The notes beneath the pieces are model-generated. The model searched no databases. It saw nothing but the letters and a program-made list of their open reading frames with translations, and was not told the origin of the DNA. A DNA stretch of 64,000 nucleotides from Anaeramoeba flamelloides. Taxonomy: Eukaryota; Metamonada; Anaeramoebidae. Below are positions 34,408 to 45,096 of this stretch, in pieces. The position numbers and the translations under genes are program-made. Each line of letters starts with the position of its first letter. The stretch's first letter is position 1. The DNA lies in contig JANTQA010000057.1 of the NCBI GenBank assembly GCA_027625915.1, forward strand, positions 9,362,001 to 9,426,000. Direction: 5' to 3'.

Positions 34408-36049
34408 TTAAGGCAATTGGATATGTAAATCTGGTGAGAAAAAAAATGTGAACCTATTTAAAATTGTTGGATAATTCGGCATTTATCGACATTTCAAAGA
34501 TTAGCCATGAATGAAAATTGATTACAATCATTAAATTAAAGGCTAGATGCTGAAGGAATTAAATTACCAGTCGATTGAAAAACAAAAAAGTCTTTTTCAA
34601 AAAGTGAAAAATAAAAAGTTTTCATCAAGGGGTTTAATGAAAATAAGAGAATTATTTTGTGTGAAGTATTCAAAATTTTGAATATGACTTTTAAAAAATG
34701 GTTTTGAAAAAAAAGTAATCAATGAAAAGCTTACCTTGTAAAATGTTTTTATGTTTTATTTTAAAATTTTTGATTTTCTTTATTTTGTTGCCAATATCAA
34801 TTTTTGAAATTTCTTGAGTTTCCTTTACCTTATCCTTTTTCTTCTCCTTCTCCTTCTCCTTCTCATTTTCCTTTTTTATATATTTAGTTTCTTTTCCAAA
34901 ATTCTTTTCTATTCCGATTTCATTCTTGAATTTTTTGGGATTTTGTAAAAATCTTTGTTCATTTGCAAAAAATTGTAAAACTGTTGAACTGTTCCTAGAA
35001 ATGACAGCTAAAGAAAAGCAATGGTGGTTTCTAGGTGTTTTGATAGTAATATCTGCCCCGTTAACAACTAATAAACGGATATACTCTAAACCCAATTTTT
35101 CCATTATTGCCAAATGAAGGCAAGTTAACCCAAAGGAATTTTTCAGATTCAAATCAATTTCAAATTGGAGCAAATATTTCAAAACTTTCAGATTTGCATT
35201 CTTTTTTGTGGACAACAGATGGAAACAAGAGTTGTTGTCAGAGTCTGAAACAGTGAAATGTGCGCCTGCTTCGATCAACAATTTTACAGATCGGAATTTG
35301 GGTTTGTTTTTGATCAACAATTGGAAGGGAGTTCTCCCAAAGCGATCTTTTTTGTTCACCTTGGCTCCTTTCTGTAAGAGCCTCTTAACGACCCTTGGAT
35401 CAGACTCGCTCTGGCAAGCCAAATGTAAAGTGTTTCTTCCATACTTTGCAGGGATGTTGACGCCCTTTTTATAGGCCTTGATGAGCAAGACAATTGTCTC
35501 CAGGGGCGCGTTGTGCTGCACAGCCAAGTGCAAAGGCAAGGAGCCGTTTTCTGTAAACAGCTTTGGATCAGAGCCCAATTTGAGTAGAAAATTGACTACC
35601 TCATAAGATGATCTGCATTTTGCAGAGCAATGCAACGGTGTTGACCCGAGTCTTAGCCGGACATTTGCGTTCTCTTTGGAAAACAAGAGCGACAAAACCG
35701 AAACTGGGTTTTCAAATTCAATTGACAAATACAAGGATGACTTGCTCGTGAAGTTCTTTCTTTTTGGATCGCTCCCACACTCTAAAAGGAACTTGACAAT
35801 CTCAGAGGAGGAGCGCACTTGTAAGGCATGGTTCAATGGCGTGTCGTTGTTGGAATCCTTGTAATTAATTTTCGCGCCTGCCTCAAGTAACAACTTGACG
35901 ATCTTTAATGAGGCTTTCTTGTCTAATGCATATAACAGCGCTTGGTTCAGATCATAAGAGCGATTTTTTAATGCTTTTTGTAATGTTGTTTGCTTTGGAT
36001 CATTTAAAAGAATTTCAAACAATTTGGCTGAAGCTTTAATTTGATACAT
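34408..36049 (-). CDS. Ankyrin-repeat protein (ten repeats), probably two exons
   Basis: Starts MYQIKASAKLFEILL; the first exon runs 36049-34735. Ten ankyrin repeats fill residues about 28-365 (for example DTPLNHALQVRSSSEIVKFL, GRNTLHLACQSESDPRVVKRL, GLTCLHLAIMEKLGLEYIRLL). A K/E-rich tail with EKEKEKEKKKDK then follows. Near the end ACAAG|GTAAGC is a strong donor at 34734. Without splicing, the frame simply runs on to a stop at 34691. A strong acceptor CTCACCAG ends at 34431, and splicing to it would add GlnAsp-LeuHisIleGlnLeuPro then a stop at 34408; this last exon is a guess. No BTB or other partner domain is visible. Codons in the ankyrin part are distinctly GC-richer than in the neighbouring ankyrin-BTB gene. 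Confidence 0.8.
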
Positions 36050-38459
36050 GTTTTTGTTCTTCTTGTTTTGGTTGTTCTTATTCTTTTTCTTTTTCAGTTA
36101 AGGTTCAATTTTGAAGGTAGTGTTTGTTTAAGAATAGAGTACAAGTAGCGAGTATTTATCAAAAGAAAGTTGTTGAAAAATATGTTGAAAAACTTAATTT
36201 AGAATAAAAATAAGGCAGAAAGAATTTTTTTTCAAATAATGAAAAAATTGGTTATGATTCTATCGATCTGAATTTGGAAATTCTTATTTCTTAAATTGAA
36301 AATTTTTGCAAATATTGGTGGTTCGAATCTCAAAATAATTTTTATATAAATGGTCTCATCAGTTACTCCTGAATTTACCCCTTGTATAAGATGTGGTTTG
36401 CCACTAAATATTGGGCTTCAAATTGCACACTTTTTGGTCCAAAAATTCAAAAAGTAAAAAAAAATAATTCGCTGTTTCTTTGACAAAATTCAATTAAAAA
36501 AAAAATTTATTAAACGATCTCAAAAAACAAAAAATATAAATAAAAAAAATATCAAAGGAAACCTTAATGACAAATAAACGAAAAAAAAGAAATTTCTAAG
36601 GGATTATAATTTCAAAAATCGAAAATAGAAAAAAAAAATAATCTTTTTCTTGTTTTAGAGTTCATAAATTACCAAATTTCTACTGATAAAACAAAGGGTT
36701 TTCTTTCAGTACAAAATGAATTCAAATCATTATTTAATTTCATTTTTTGGTTGTTTTGTAACCTCAATATTAGGCAAAGTGGGGATTTTTTATATTCTTT
36801 AGATATAAATAGCCCATTCTGACAATATGACAATAATAATTAAAAAATAATCTCCAGGATCTGTAAAAGTACAAAAGAATAACAATTTGAAGCATGTTGA
36901 GCTATATTTAAAATGTTAATAAATATTGATTTGAATTGGAAATTAATTGTTGATCTTTGACTCTTTTTTAAAAGTGTACCTGTTTTTCATGGTTGGTTTT
37001 TAAAAATCGATTGTATTTCACTTCATCATTTGTTTGTAATTGATATCAGGTAACCATAAAAAATATTAATTGTTTTTTTTTTATCACCATTGAATAAAAT
37101 GTTAGAATATATTAGTTAAGAATTTAAGACTATATTTTAATTTAATTATTTCTATTTTTGTTGCTTGGTGGTGGTAATTTGAGAAGAGTAAAAGATGATA
37201 TGTTGATTATTAAATTATTATAGTTTTCTTTTTTTTTTTTGTTTTTATGTGAATATTAAATTCAATATATATAAAAAAACTAAAATTCAAAATTTTCCAC
37301 ACTGTTAAAACGGTCCAAATAATCACAATAATATAATTTCATTCTGATTGGAAACAATTTTTAATTTTTGTAAAAAAATGAAAATCATTATTTCATGTTT
37401 TAGTTTATGTTTTGATTTCATTTTTTGAATTACGTAACTTGTTACGTTCGATCAAAAAATTTTTAAACGATTGATATTATTTTAAAGTTGAGTGGTTCCA
37501 AATAGAAGAACTCAAATAAAATTAGTTGGTAGTCTCTAATCGTTTGATTGATCAATATTCCTAATATTTTTAAACATATGTTGCAATTCATTTTTTTGTT
37601 TTGTTCTCTCTAAAATTTTTAACACAGTCTTCATTTATTAGTATTGATAATTATTTAAATTTTTAGTTTTGTGAGTATTTTAATTTATAAAGAAGTGTTA
37701 AAATTTCAATTAGTGAATCGTTCCAATTTAGTATTTCTTCGATAATTGAATAAATAATAGTTGTTTTTCAAAAATTGAATTTTGGTGCATTAAAATTTTT
37801 AAATTAGAGTTTATATAGATATAGTTTATTATTATTGAAGAAGTAAAAATTACACTCTAAATTTTCTTTTTACATGTTTTTCTAATAGGCGGTTTCGGTT
37901 TATATTATATAATTCATCTTGTTTCAAGACAAAAGAAACCCTTAAATTATCTACAAGTTTTAAAAAAAATAATAATGAGAAAAAAACAAGAAAGGGTAAT
38001 AAAATGGTTATTATTTTATAAGAAACAATTGGTGAATAATCGAAATAAAAATAAATAAATAAAACAGCTATGTTATCTTTAATTAAAAACATTCAAAATC
38101 ATAATAATAGTATTTTTGGGTATTTTAATTAAATTTGAAAATAAGTCAGGAAAGTTCATTAATCCGTTTTTATTTAATTTTTATAAATTATTTTTTACTT
38201 TTTGATCTGATTTGCTTTAAACCTATGGAAATATTTTGCTTTTTCTTTTTGATTTTTTTGTATCCTTTTTCAGACAAGGCCAATGAACTAACATTTCGAT
38301 TAACAAGAAGTAACTTTTCCCATCTTTGAATTGAAAAGAAATCCCCTCTGATTTTTTTGCATTTAGTGTTCCTTAAAAGAGATCTTTCTTTTTCTTTCTA
38401 CTTTTGGTTCCACATTTCAAAAAATAATTAAAAAGTGAGTTATTTTAATCAAAAGAAAA
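36050..38459. other. Intergenic with family D and E repeats
   Basis: About 36370-37080 is a reverse-orientation family D relative (compare 40520-41180 and, inverted, 21420-22130 and 58440-59080). About 37300-37570 resembles 31800-32110. No gene is supported; the ORFs at 37850-38092 and 38135-38329 are not recognisable. Confidence 0.5.
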
Positions 38460-40519
38460 AAAATGAAAACACAAAGATTTTGTTTTCAAACTTTTATATT
38501 GGTTTAAACTCGAGCTACATGTATTTTTCAACTTTTTCCTTGTTGCTTAGAATCACTTCCAAAGATTTAAAACTTCCCACTTTGATCTATTAAAACTGCT
38601 TTCCAAATACTTTTTTTTCTCAAAACCTCACTTCTCTAAAGACACAGAACCAAAAGGAAGCCTCATTTAAACTGTTCTTTTCACTTTTGTAACTGCGAAA
38701 TGTTTTTTTCGAGTTACAAAATTTTTAAACAGCTGGACTGTTGAGAAACAAAATTGTAAAATTGTTTTGGCAAAACAATTTTATTCTTCATATAGAACAC
38801 AATCCTGTCCTTTAGATCTAATTTAAAAATTTTGTCGAGAATTATTCTGTTTTTTGAGATACACCTAAAATCCACCCAGGGATAGTACAGTCCATGAATA
38901 CAATTTTTATTGAAGCAATATCGCTAATACTTTGTAAAGTGGGTATACACTTTTCTTTTCATTTTTTGGATTTTTTTCTATGGAGGGACATAACTCTACG
39001 ATCGTAATTCTTGTTTTCAAAAAATAAAATAAATAAATAAATTATTTTAAAATTGGAGATCGGGGGAAATTGATCTTATATTTTATTTTAGATATTTATT
39101 TATTCTACTACAAAATTTAAAAAACTAATGAACTTTTTTTTTTTTCAATTATTTAGTATATAAATAACAAATTTTTATTATTAAAAATATTTATTTAATA
39201 ATAATTGTTGGTTTTTCTTTATTGTTAGAATTATTAATTGTTATTTGTTTTATTTGTTTTTAAAGGTTTGAAATTGTGCAAAATGATATTTAAACATGTT
39301 AGGATATTTAGTTTCTTTCAAAAAACAAAGGTATTGTAAAAAAATTTAGTAAAAACTTGAAAAAAAAATCTTTTATTCTTCAGATTTTTTAATCCTTTTT
39401 TTCTTTTTTTTTTTTTAACTAAAAAAATGGTGTGAAAAAATCACCAAATTAATAAATACAAAATATTCCAATAATACAGTATTCAAAACTGTGAAATTCA
39501 AACTATAATACCTCGAAAATTTTTTTTAATAATATGATTATTCCAAAATAATTATCATAGTTTTTTAGAAATTAAGTATATTTTTAAAAAGAGTTATTCC
39601 AAAACTTAGTAGATATGTTTTTCAAGTCTGCTTTGTACTCTTTCTCCAATTATTAAGATTTTCTGCTTCTTCAAAGAAAATAATTTTTCTAAAATAAATT
39701 GGGTAATTTGTTGGAATTTTGACCTTTTAAAAGCGAGTATAATGAATCAATGCTTTGAAAAGCGATATTTCCTTTCAGAAAATAGAATTTAACAAAATTT
39801 AGGTTAGTATTAATCAGAGTATTAATTTTGTTTAAAAATTTTCATATTCCTGAAATTTTTTTTGAAGTAGTTATTAAATTTATTAGGTTTTTTTTTTTTT
39901 TTAAGGGTTATTAGCTCCTCAAGGGGTGATTTAAATTTGATTTGATAAAGGTTTGAAATTGAAAAAAAACAATATATTTTTATGTTTATTAGACTTTTTT
40001 GTATTTTTATTAACTTATATAAGTTGAAATCTTTTTTTTTTTATGGATTGGATAACCTTCAGTAAAGTTATAGATTTATCTCTTAAGTTTGATCTTAATT
40101 TTTTTGAAAGGAAATTCCCATTAGCAACAATTTAGAAATTTTTTTTATTGGTTTTTGTTTCAAAAACACTTTATTAAATTAAAAATATATATACAGAAAT
40201 AATTTTTTATGTTGAGATTCTTTTGTCTTTGGAAACTACTATTTTTTAAGGAAGAAATGGAAAAAAATTTTTTCATTCAGCTTTCCAAAAAAGATTTTTA
40301 AAATCACTTAACATTTTAAATTTTTTATTCCTTAAATCGACTTAAATTATTAATTTCTCTTTTAGAATTGTGTACTTTGATTATCTTATTTAAGTTCTTG
40401 TTTAGTATTTTTTTTAAAGTTGAATAAAAATTTTGATTTCTATATTTTACAACTATCAGTAGAATGTTCTAAGACTTTATAGTAAACTCCATTTTAAAAT
40501 CATCGGTACATTAAGTGTT
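38460..40519. other. Intergenic, AT-rich
   Basis: No gene is recognised. A GAGGGACATAAC string near 38981 echoes the right end of the 581-bp element, but no left end is found. About 39580-39720 belongs to the family at 190-380 and 53395-53640. About 40190-40350 resembles 56110-56290 (TTTCATTCAGCTTTCCAAAAAA). Confidence 0.45.
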
Positions 40520-41821
40520 TAGGTATTTACCGTGGATATGCACCACGTTCAAGGGCTGACCCGAGCTCAAAAAGGTTATTGTGAAATAGCCCTTCTTTTG
40601 GTTGACAAAATTCAAATAGAAAAAAAAAAATTCAATGATCTCATTTACAAAAAATTCAACGAAGAAAAATAAGTTGAAAAGAGTTCTCAATATCAAAAAA
40701 TCAAAATTTAACAAAATAAAATTCATCTTTTATCATTTTCTATTTCCAAATGGTTAAATTTCTGTAATTTAAAACGAATTGATTTCTTGAATTTCATAAT
40801 CAATTTAATTCGATTTAGTCTGATTTGTGGTTATTTTGTAACCCTCTAAATTTGACCAAGTATGGATTATGTAATATTCTGACATTTAAAATAATTCATT
40901 TAAAAAATGAAAAAAAAGAAAAAAAAAATCACCGAGATCTCAAAAAGTACCAAAGAGCGACACTCTGAAACCTAACATAGTTATTTTCAGAAATTGTAAT
41001 ACACAACCATTCGAATTGGAAATTGAGTGTCGTATTTTGGCGTTTTGTTTTAAAAATGTCGTCATTTTTGGTTGTTGATTTTTGGAGATCGATCGTACAT
41101 CATAGGTCGGTTGGTTGTTAATTGGTGTTAGGTCCTCATAAAAATTACTAAAAAGTTTTTTTCCATTTCAGAAAAAAATTTTTCACCTTATTTACTCAAC
41201 CCTTAAAAATTAAATTTTGAAAATTCATATTTTGATAAATTGAAGTTATCTTTTATAATATAAAAATTATTATTTTAAAATTCGGTTCTATATACTAAAT
41301 ATATCAATTTTTAATCTAAAAATATAATAAAAAAAAACGAAAAAAAAAATTGGTTTATTTATTATGAAATTTAGTTTTTATTGTTGGTGATTTTTGAATA
41401 AGAATAATGAGCATTTCTAAATCATCACTTTCTTTTCGACATTTTCAATTCTATTTTAGAAAAGAATTCACTTTAGGATACTTATATTTGAATTATAAAT
41501 GAGAAAAAATTTACACTTTCTTTTCGGTATTTTTCTTTTATAAATTGAGTTCTCAAAGAAGTAAGTTGCAGATTGTGGGTTCTACTTGAAAAAGGAAATC
41601 CTAAATGAAGTGAAAATTTTTCCCTTTTTAATTCAAATATCAGTATTGAAACAGAATTAATTCGGATTCACACTTTTGACCATACTTTTCCAAAGCTTCT
41701 TAAAGGTTATTTTATAGTCTTGAACTCGCAAAAAAATTAGTAACGTATTTTTAAAAATCATTTTTCAATTTTCATCACACTTTTAAATTTTTTTATTTAT
41801 TTCAAATAAAATTCAGACAAA
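40520..41821. repeat. Family D repeat (reverse) and ATTATAAATG repeat
   Basis: About 40520-41180 is a reverse-orientation family D relative, with a GC-richer end (CAAGGGCTGACCCGAGCTC). About 41480-41660 belongs to the ATTATAAATGG family. The final 150 bases are the presumed promoter and leader of the ARF gene; no TATA-type element stands out from the AT background. Confidence 0.5.
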
Positions 41822-43037
41822 ATGGGTTTGTTTTTGTTTTTGTTTTTCCCTCTTTTAAGTTTTCTTTTTAAATCCCTAAAAACAAAAAATTTCTCCTTTA
41901 TTCTTATTCTTATTGCATTTGAAAAAAAAAACTACACTACACAATTTGAAAAACACAAAAGGAAAAGCCATTTCAAAACTAAAAAAAAAGATCTTTGGAA
42001 AAAAAGAAATGAGGCTCTTAATGTTGGGTCTTGATGCAGCAGGTAAAACAACTGTGCTTTATAAACTTAAGCTTGGTCAAAGTGTTACTACAATTCCGTA
42101 AATATTCCACTTCGAATTTAATACAAAAACTTTTTTATGTACAAGCCTTCTATTCACTTTATCCACTTTTTTTAATTTTTTTTTATTGAATAATAGAACT
42201 GTAGGTTTTAATGTTGAAACTGTACAATACAAAAACGTGAAATTTAATGTTTGGGATGTAAGTTTTTTTTTTAATTGATCCCTTTCTTTTTTAATTTTTT
42301 TGTTAAATCATTTACCAATTTTTAATTTTTAATTCTGTTCATGAAAAATTGTTTTGTTCAAACCAAAATTAAAATTAACCTTTTTTGGTTCTCTTGAATG
42401 TTAAACGATCTTTCCTTTTTTGGAAATTGTCCAACTCTATTTTTTTTCCAAAATTAATAAAATAATTTTAATCTTTATTAACAAACAAACTTTTCAAATT
42501 CACTTCTCCATAACACTTCTAATTTACCCAACACTAACAATCAACAAAACAAAAAAATAATTAAAAAAAAACAAAAAAATATAAATAAAAAACAAAACAA
42601 AAATCCACAAAAAAAACAAATCAAACCAAAAAAATTAACAAAAACAAAACAAAACTTATTACCAAAAACAACTCTCAAAAAACGAAAAGGTTGGTGGACA
42701 AGAAAAAATTAGACCTCTTTGGAGACATTACTTCACTGGCACGCAAGGTTTGATCTTTGTTGTTGATTCAAACGATCGTGCGAGAATTGACGAAGCAAGA
42801 AACGAACTCCACAAAATCATTTCCGATCGAGAAATGAGAGAATCTTTACTCCTTGTTTTTGCAAACAAACAAGATCTTCCAAATGTAATGACACCAGCCG
42901 AAATCACAGAAAGATTGGAATTACATAAATTAAGAGACAGAAATTGGTTTGTCCAACCAACTTGTGCCATTAACGGTGACGGTCTATTTGAAGGATTGAC
43001 TTGGTTGTCCACAAATATTAAAGACAAGAAAAAATAA
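41822..43037 (+). CDS. ARF1: ARF1-type small GTPase (class I ARF), four exons
   Basis: ARF1 recruits COPI, AP and related coats to Golgi and endosomal membranes when GTP-bound and myristoylated. Exons are 41822-41825, 41962-42097, 42197-42257 and 42690-43037; introns are GTTTGT...AAAAG, GTAAAT...AATAG and GTAAGT...AAAAG. The spliced protein is 182 residues. It begins MGKAISKL, giving Gly2 and Ser6 as in N-myristoylation sites. The G motifs fall at exactly the ARF1 positions: GLDAAGKT 24-31, Thr48 in [17 protein letters not shown] with Gln71, NKQD 126-129 and a CAI near 159. The first coding exon is only ATGG, with Gly2 split across intron 1. An ORF beginning at the same ATG but reading through intron 1 (41822-42034) is an artefact. 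AATAAA follows at 43085. The numbering agreement makes ARF1 very likely rather than ARL or SAR1. Confidence 0.96.
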
Positions 43038-43589
43038 ACAATACCCTTCGACGAATCTATTGTCTTTCCCCCCCAAAAAAACGAATAAAGCTAACAAAAT
43101 TCTTTGTTTACCTTTTTTTGTTCTTGGGAATGTTTTTTTCGATCTTTTACTTTAAATTTCTGAAGGAACTCGTATTTTTTCAAAATAAAATGAAATCTTG
43201 TAAAGATCTTAAAAAAAATTTTTGTTTTGTAATTTGTGTTTTTGGTTCTGAAATGGGCGAGGTAACCCCATCGAAACAATTAATTAATTTGAGTCTATTT
43301 TTTGAAATCCAAAATTTGCATGTTTCCAATAGAATACTGAAAAAAGTAGCTCATTATTTTTATTAGAAACAATTAAGTTAATTCTTAAAAATCGGAGAAC
43401 TTATTTATCATTTTATGTTGGAAAGTATTGATTTTGTCAGAAAATTTTTTATTTTGTTATAATTTTTCTTTGATTAATATTTCAATTCAAATCTTAGCAA
43501 ATAAAACTAATTTGTGTATAAGTGATTAAATAAATGAAAATTTTGTTTGAAACCTAACAACAGTTTATCAATTAAATTGAGATCTATTA
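43038..43589. other. 3' flank of the ARF gene
   Basis: Contains a C8 run and AATAAA (43085) that could end the ARF transcript. The 43118-43366 ORF shows no family resemblance. Otherwise nothing is seen. Confidence 0.5.
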
Positions 43590-43789
43590 CAGTAAGTTCC
43601 ACTTTTAAGACACAAACTTTCAGTGAAATTGAAGGCACAATAAAAATCTCAAATTAAGGCACAAAATTTGGATTTTTTTTTTTAATCAATAATTTTACTA
43701 GAAATTGAATTTTTTGTGCCTTAATTTGAGGTTTTTTTTGTTTCTTTATTTTTTACTGAAAGTTTGTGTCTTAAAAGTGGAACTGACTA
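43590..43789. mobile_element. Foldback MITE, CAGT family (copy 3)
   Basis: About 200 bp, with left arm CAGTAAGTTCCACTTTTAAG, then ACACAAACTTTC and AATTAAGGCAC blocks, mirrored on the right (GTGCCTTAATTTGAG, GAAAGTTTGTGTC, TTAAAAGTGGAACTGACT). TA flanks the left end and TA/AT the right. Arms match those at 5687 closely. Confidence 0.8.
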
Positions 43790-43879
43790 TAAACAAATTT
43801 AGAGAAAACTTGATAATAAATTGTTTATGATGGAACGATCAAGAATAATTAAAAATTATATGACAGAATATCAAGATAA

Positions 43880-44340
43880 ATAAACAGCTGTGTCGCTAAG
43901 TACCGTAGAGTGCCTAGTTTTTTTTGTGGCTTTTTATTTTATTTGTTAAGTGTTCTAGGTTTTTTGAGGTTTTCTATTTTATTTATGAAGCTTTCTAGGT
44001 TTTTTTACTTTTTGAAATAAACAGAAAATTTTAATAAATTTTCGGTTTATTTCAAAAAGTAAAAAAAACCTAACAAAAATCTATTGATTATATAAATAAA
44101 TAGAAAACTCAAGAAAACCGAACGAAAATCTATTGATTTTCCAAATAAACAGAAAACCTAAGAAAACTCAACGATGTTTTTCCATAATTTATAGGAATTG
44201 AGAAAAATCAAAGATTTTACTCAATTCATTTGAATTCTGGAAAAGCTAACCCCGTTTTTTTTTTTTTTTATCAAAGAAATGAACCGAAAATTTAATAAAA
44301 TTTTGGTTTCTTTCTCAAATTAAAAAAAACCTAACCATAC
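43880..44340. repeat. Hairpin-rich modular repeat (copy c)
   Basis: Carries the GTACCGTAGAGTGCCTAG box at about 43900. AGGTTTTTTGAGGTTTTCTA blocks come next, then the stem TTTTTGAAATAAACAGAAAA / TTTTCGGTTTATTTCAAAAAG (about 44010-44065), AACCTAAC and AACCGAACG boxes and inverted AAACAGAAAACCTAAG modules. The GAATTGAGAAAAATCAAAGA / TTTACTCAATTCATTTGAAT hairpin follows, and the element closes with CTCAAATTAAAAAAAACCTAACC. No coding capacity is present. Confidence 0.65.
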
Positions 44341-44347
44341 CCATTCT

Positions 44348-44572
44348 ATGAAAAAAATCGAAAAATTTGGATTAAAGAACTCAAGTCAAATAAACAAAAA
44401 TCATACAAACAATATCTTTGATATTATTCAAAATAAAGAATCATTATTTATCCTATCATTGGTTAATGATAAGGAAAATTTTGATTCTTTATTGAAATTT
44501 CGATACAAAAATTTAGAAATTAGTAATGAAGTGCCATCAAGTGCGTGGGCTTTTTTTAATTTTCTGAAATGA
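44348..44572 (+). CDS. Short ORF between two hairpin repeats, unrecognised
   Basis: A 74-residue ATG ORF (MKKIEKFGLKNSSQINKN ... DNFDSLLKFRYKNLEI-like) whose codon mix reads like protein for about 60 codons. It then runs into the GAAGTGCCATCAAGTGCG box of the next hairpin repeat, which supplies its last residues and stop. It begins only a few bases after the previous repeat ends. It is either a small gene, a gene fragment carried or trapped between repeats, or chance. No family is recognised. Confidence 0.3.
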   Translation: MKKIEKFGLKNSSQINKNHTNNIFDIIQNKESLFILSLVNDKENFDSLLKFRYKNLEISNEVPSSAWAFFNFLK

Positions 44573-44785
44573 AAAGAAAATTCAATACATTTTCTTTACA
44601 TTTCAAAAATTAAAAAAAACCGAACATTTTTCTCGATTTTTTTGAAAATTAAAAAAAACATAATGAAAGTGTCCTTCAATGGGAACAGCACTTTTCCAGA
44701 ATTCAAAAGAATAGAGAATAATCAAATATTTTACCCAATTCTTTTGAATTCTGAAATTAAAAAAAACCTAATGGCTGTAAGAGGA
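44525..44785. repeat. Hairpin-rich modular repeat (copy d)
   Basis: GAAGTGCCATCAAGTGCG box, stem ATTTTCTGAAATGAAAAGAAAATTC / TTTTCTTTACATTTCAAAAATT, AACCGAAC, then the hairpin TTCCAGAATTCAAAAGAATAG ... CAATTCTTTTGAATTCTG and final AAAAAACCTAATGG. Same modules as copies a-c in a different arrangement. Confidence 0.65.
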
Positions 44786-45096
44786 AATTAATAGTTCCTC
44801 CCTTCAAAATAAAAAAAAAAAAAACATATCTTATTTTTAAAAAATTTATGATTAGATAACTTTTCGACATTTAAAAATAAGAAAAAGTTAATAACATAAA
44901 AATATTAAATCTAGTAGAACTTTATTTTTGTCAATATCTGATCAATATATTAAAAATAAATGAATCCATTCTTGTATAAAATATTTAAAAAAAAAAAAAA
45001 TTAAAATTTGAATATATAATATTAACTGGTTATATATTGTTTTATATATGGGTTTTCTTTCCATTTATTTATTTAATTGAAATGAGATTAACTGCG

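Noticed and set aside
34408-36049. Idea that the two ankyrin genes are a recent tandem duplication
   Set aside because: Their repeats, codon composition and C-terminal parts differ too much; only the ankyrin fold is shared.
41822-42034. 70-codon ORF at the ARF start
   Set aside because: It uses the true ARF ATG but reads straight through intron 1, out of frame with the GTPase exons.
23989-43037. Idea that the TSET subunit and ARF form a functional cluster
   Set aside because: They are 14 kb apart with two ankyrin genes and repeats between them; eukaryotic gene order gives no support.
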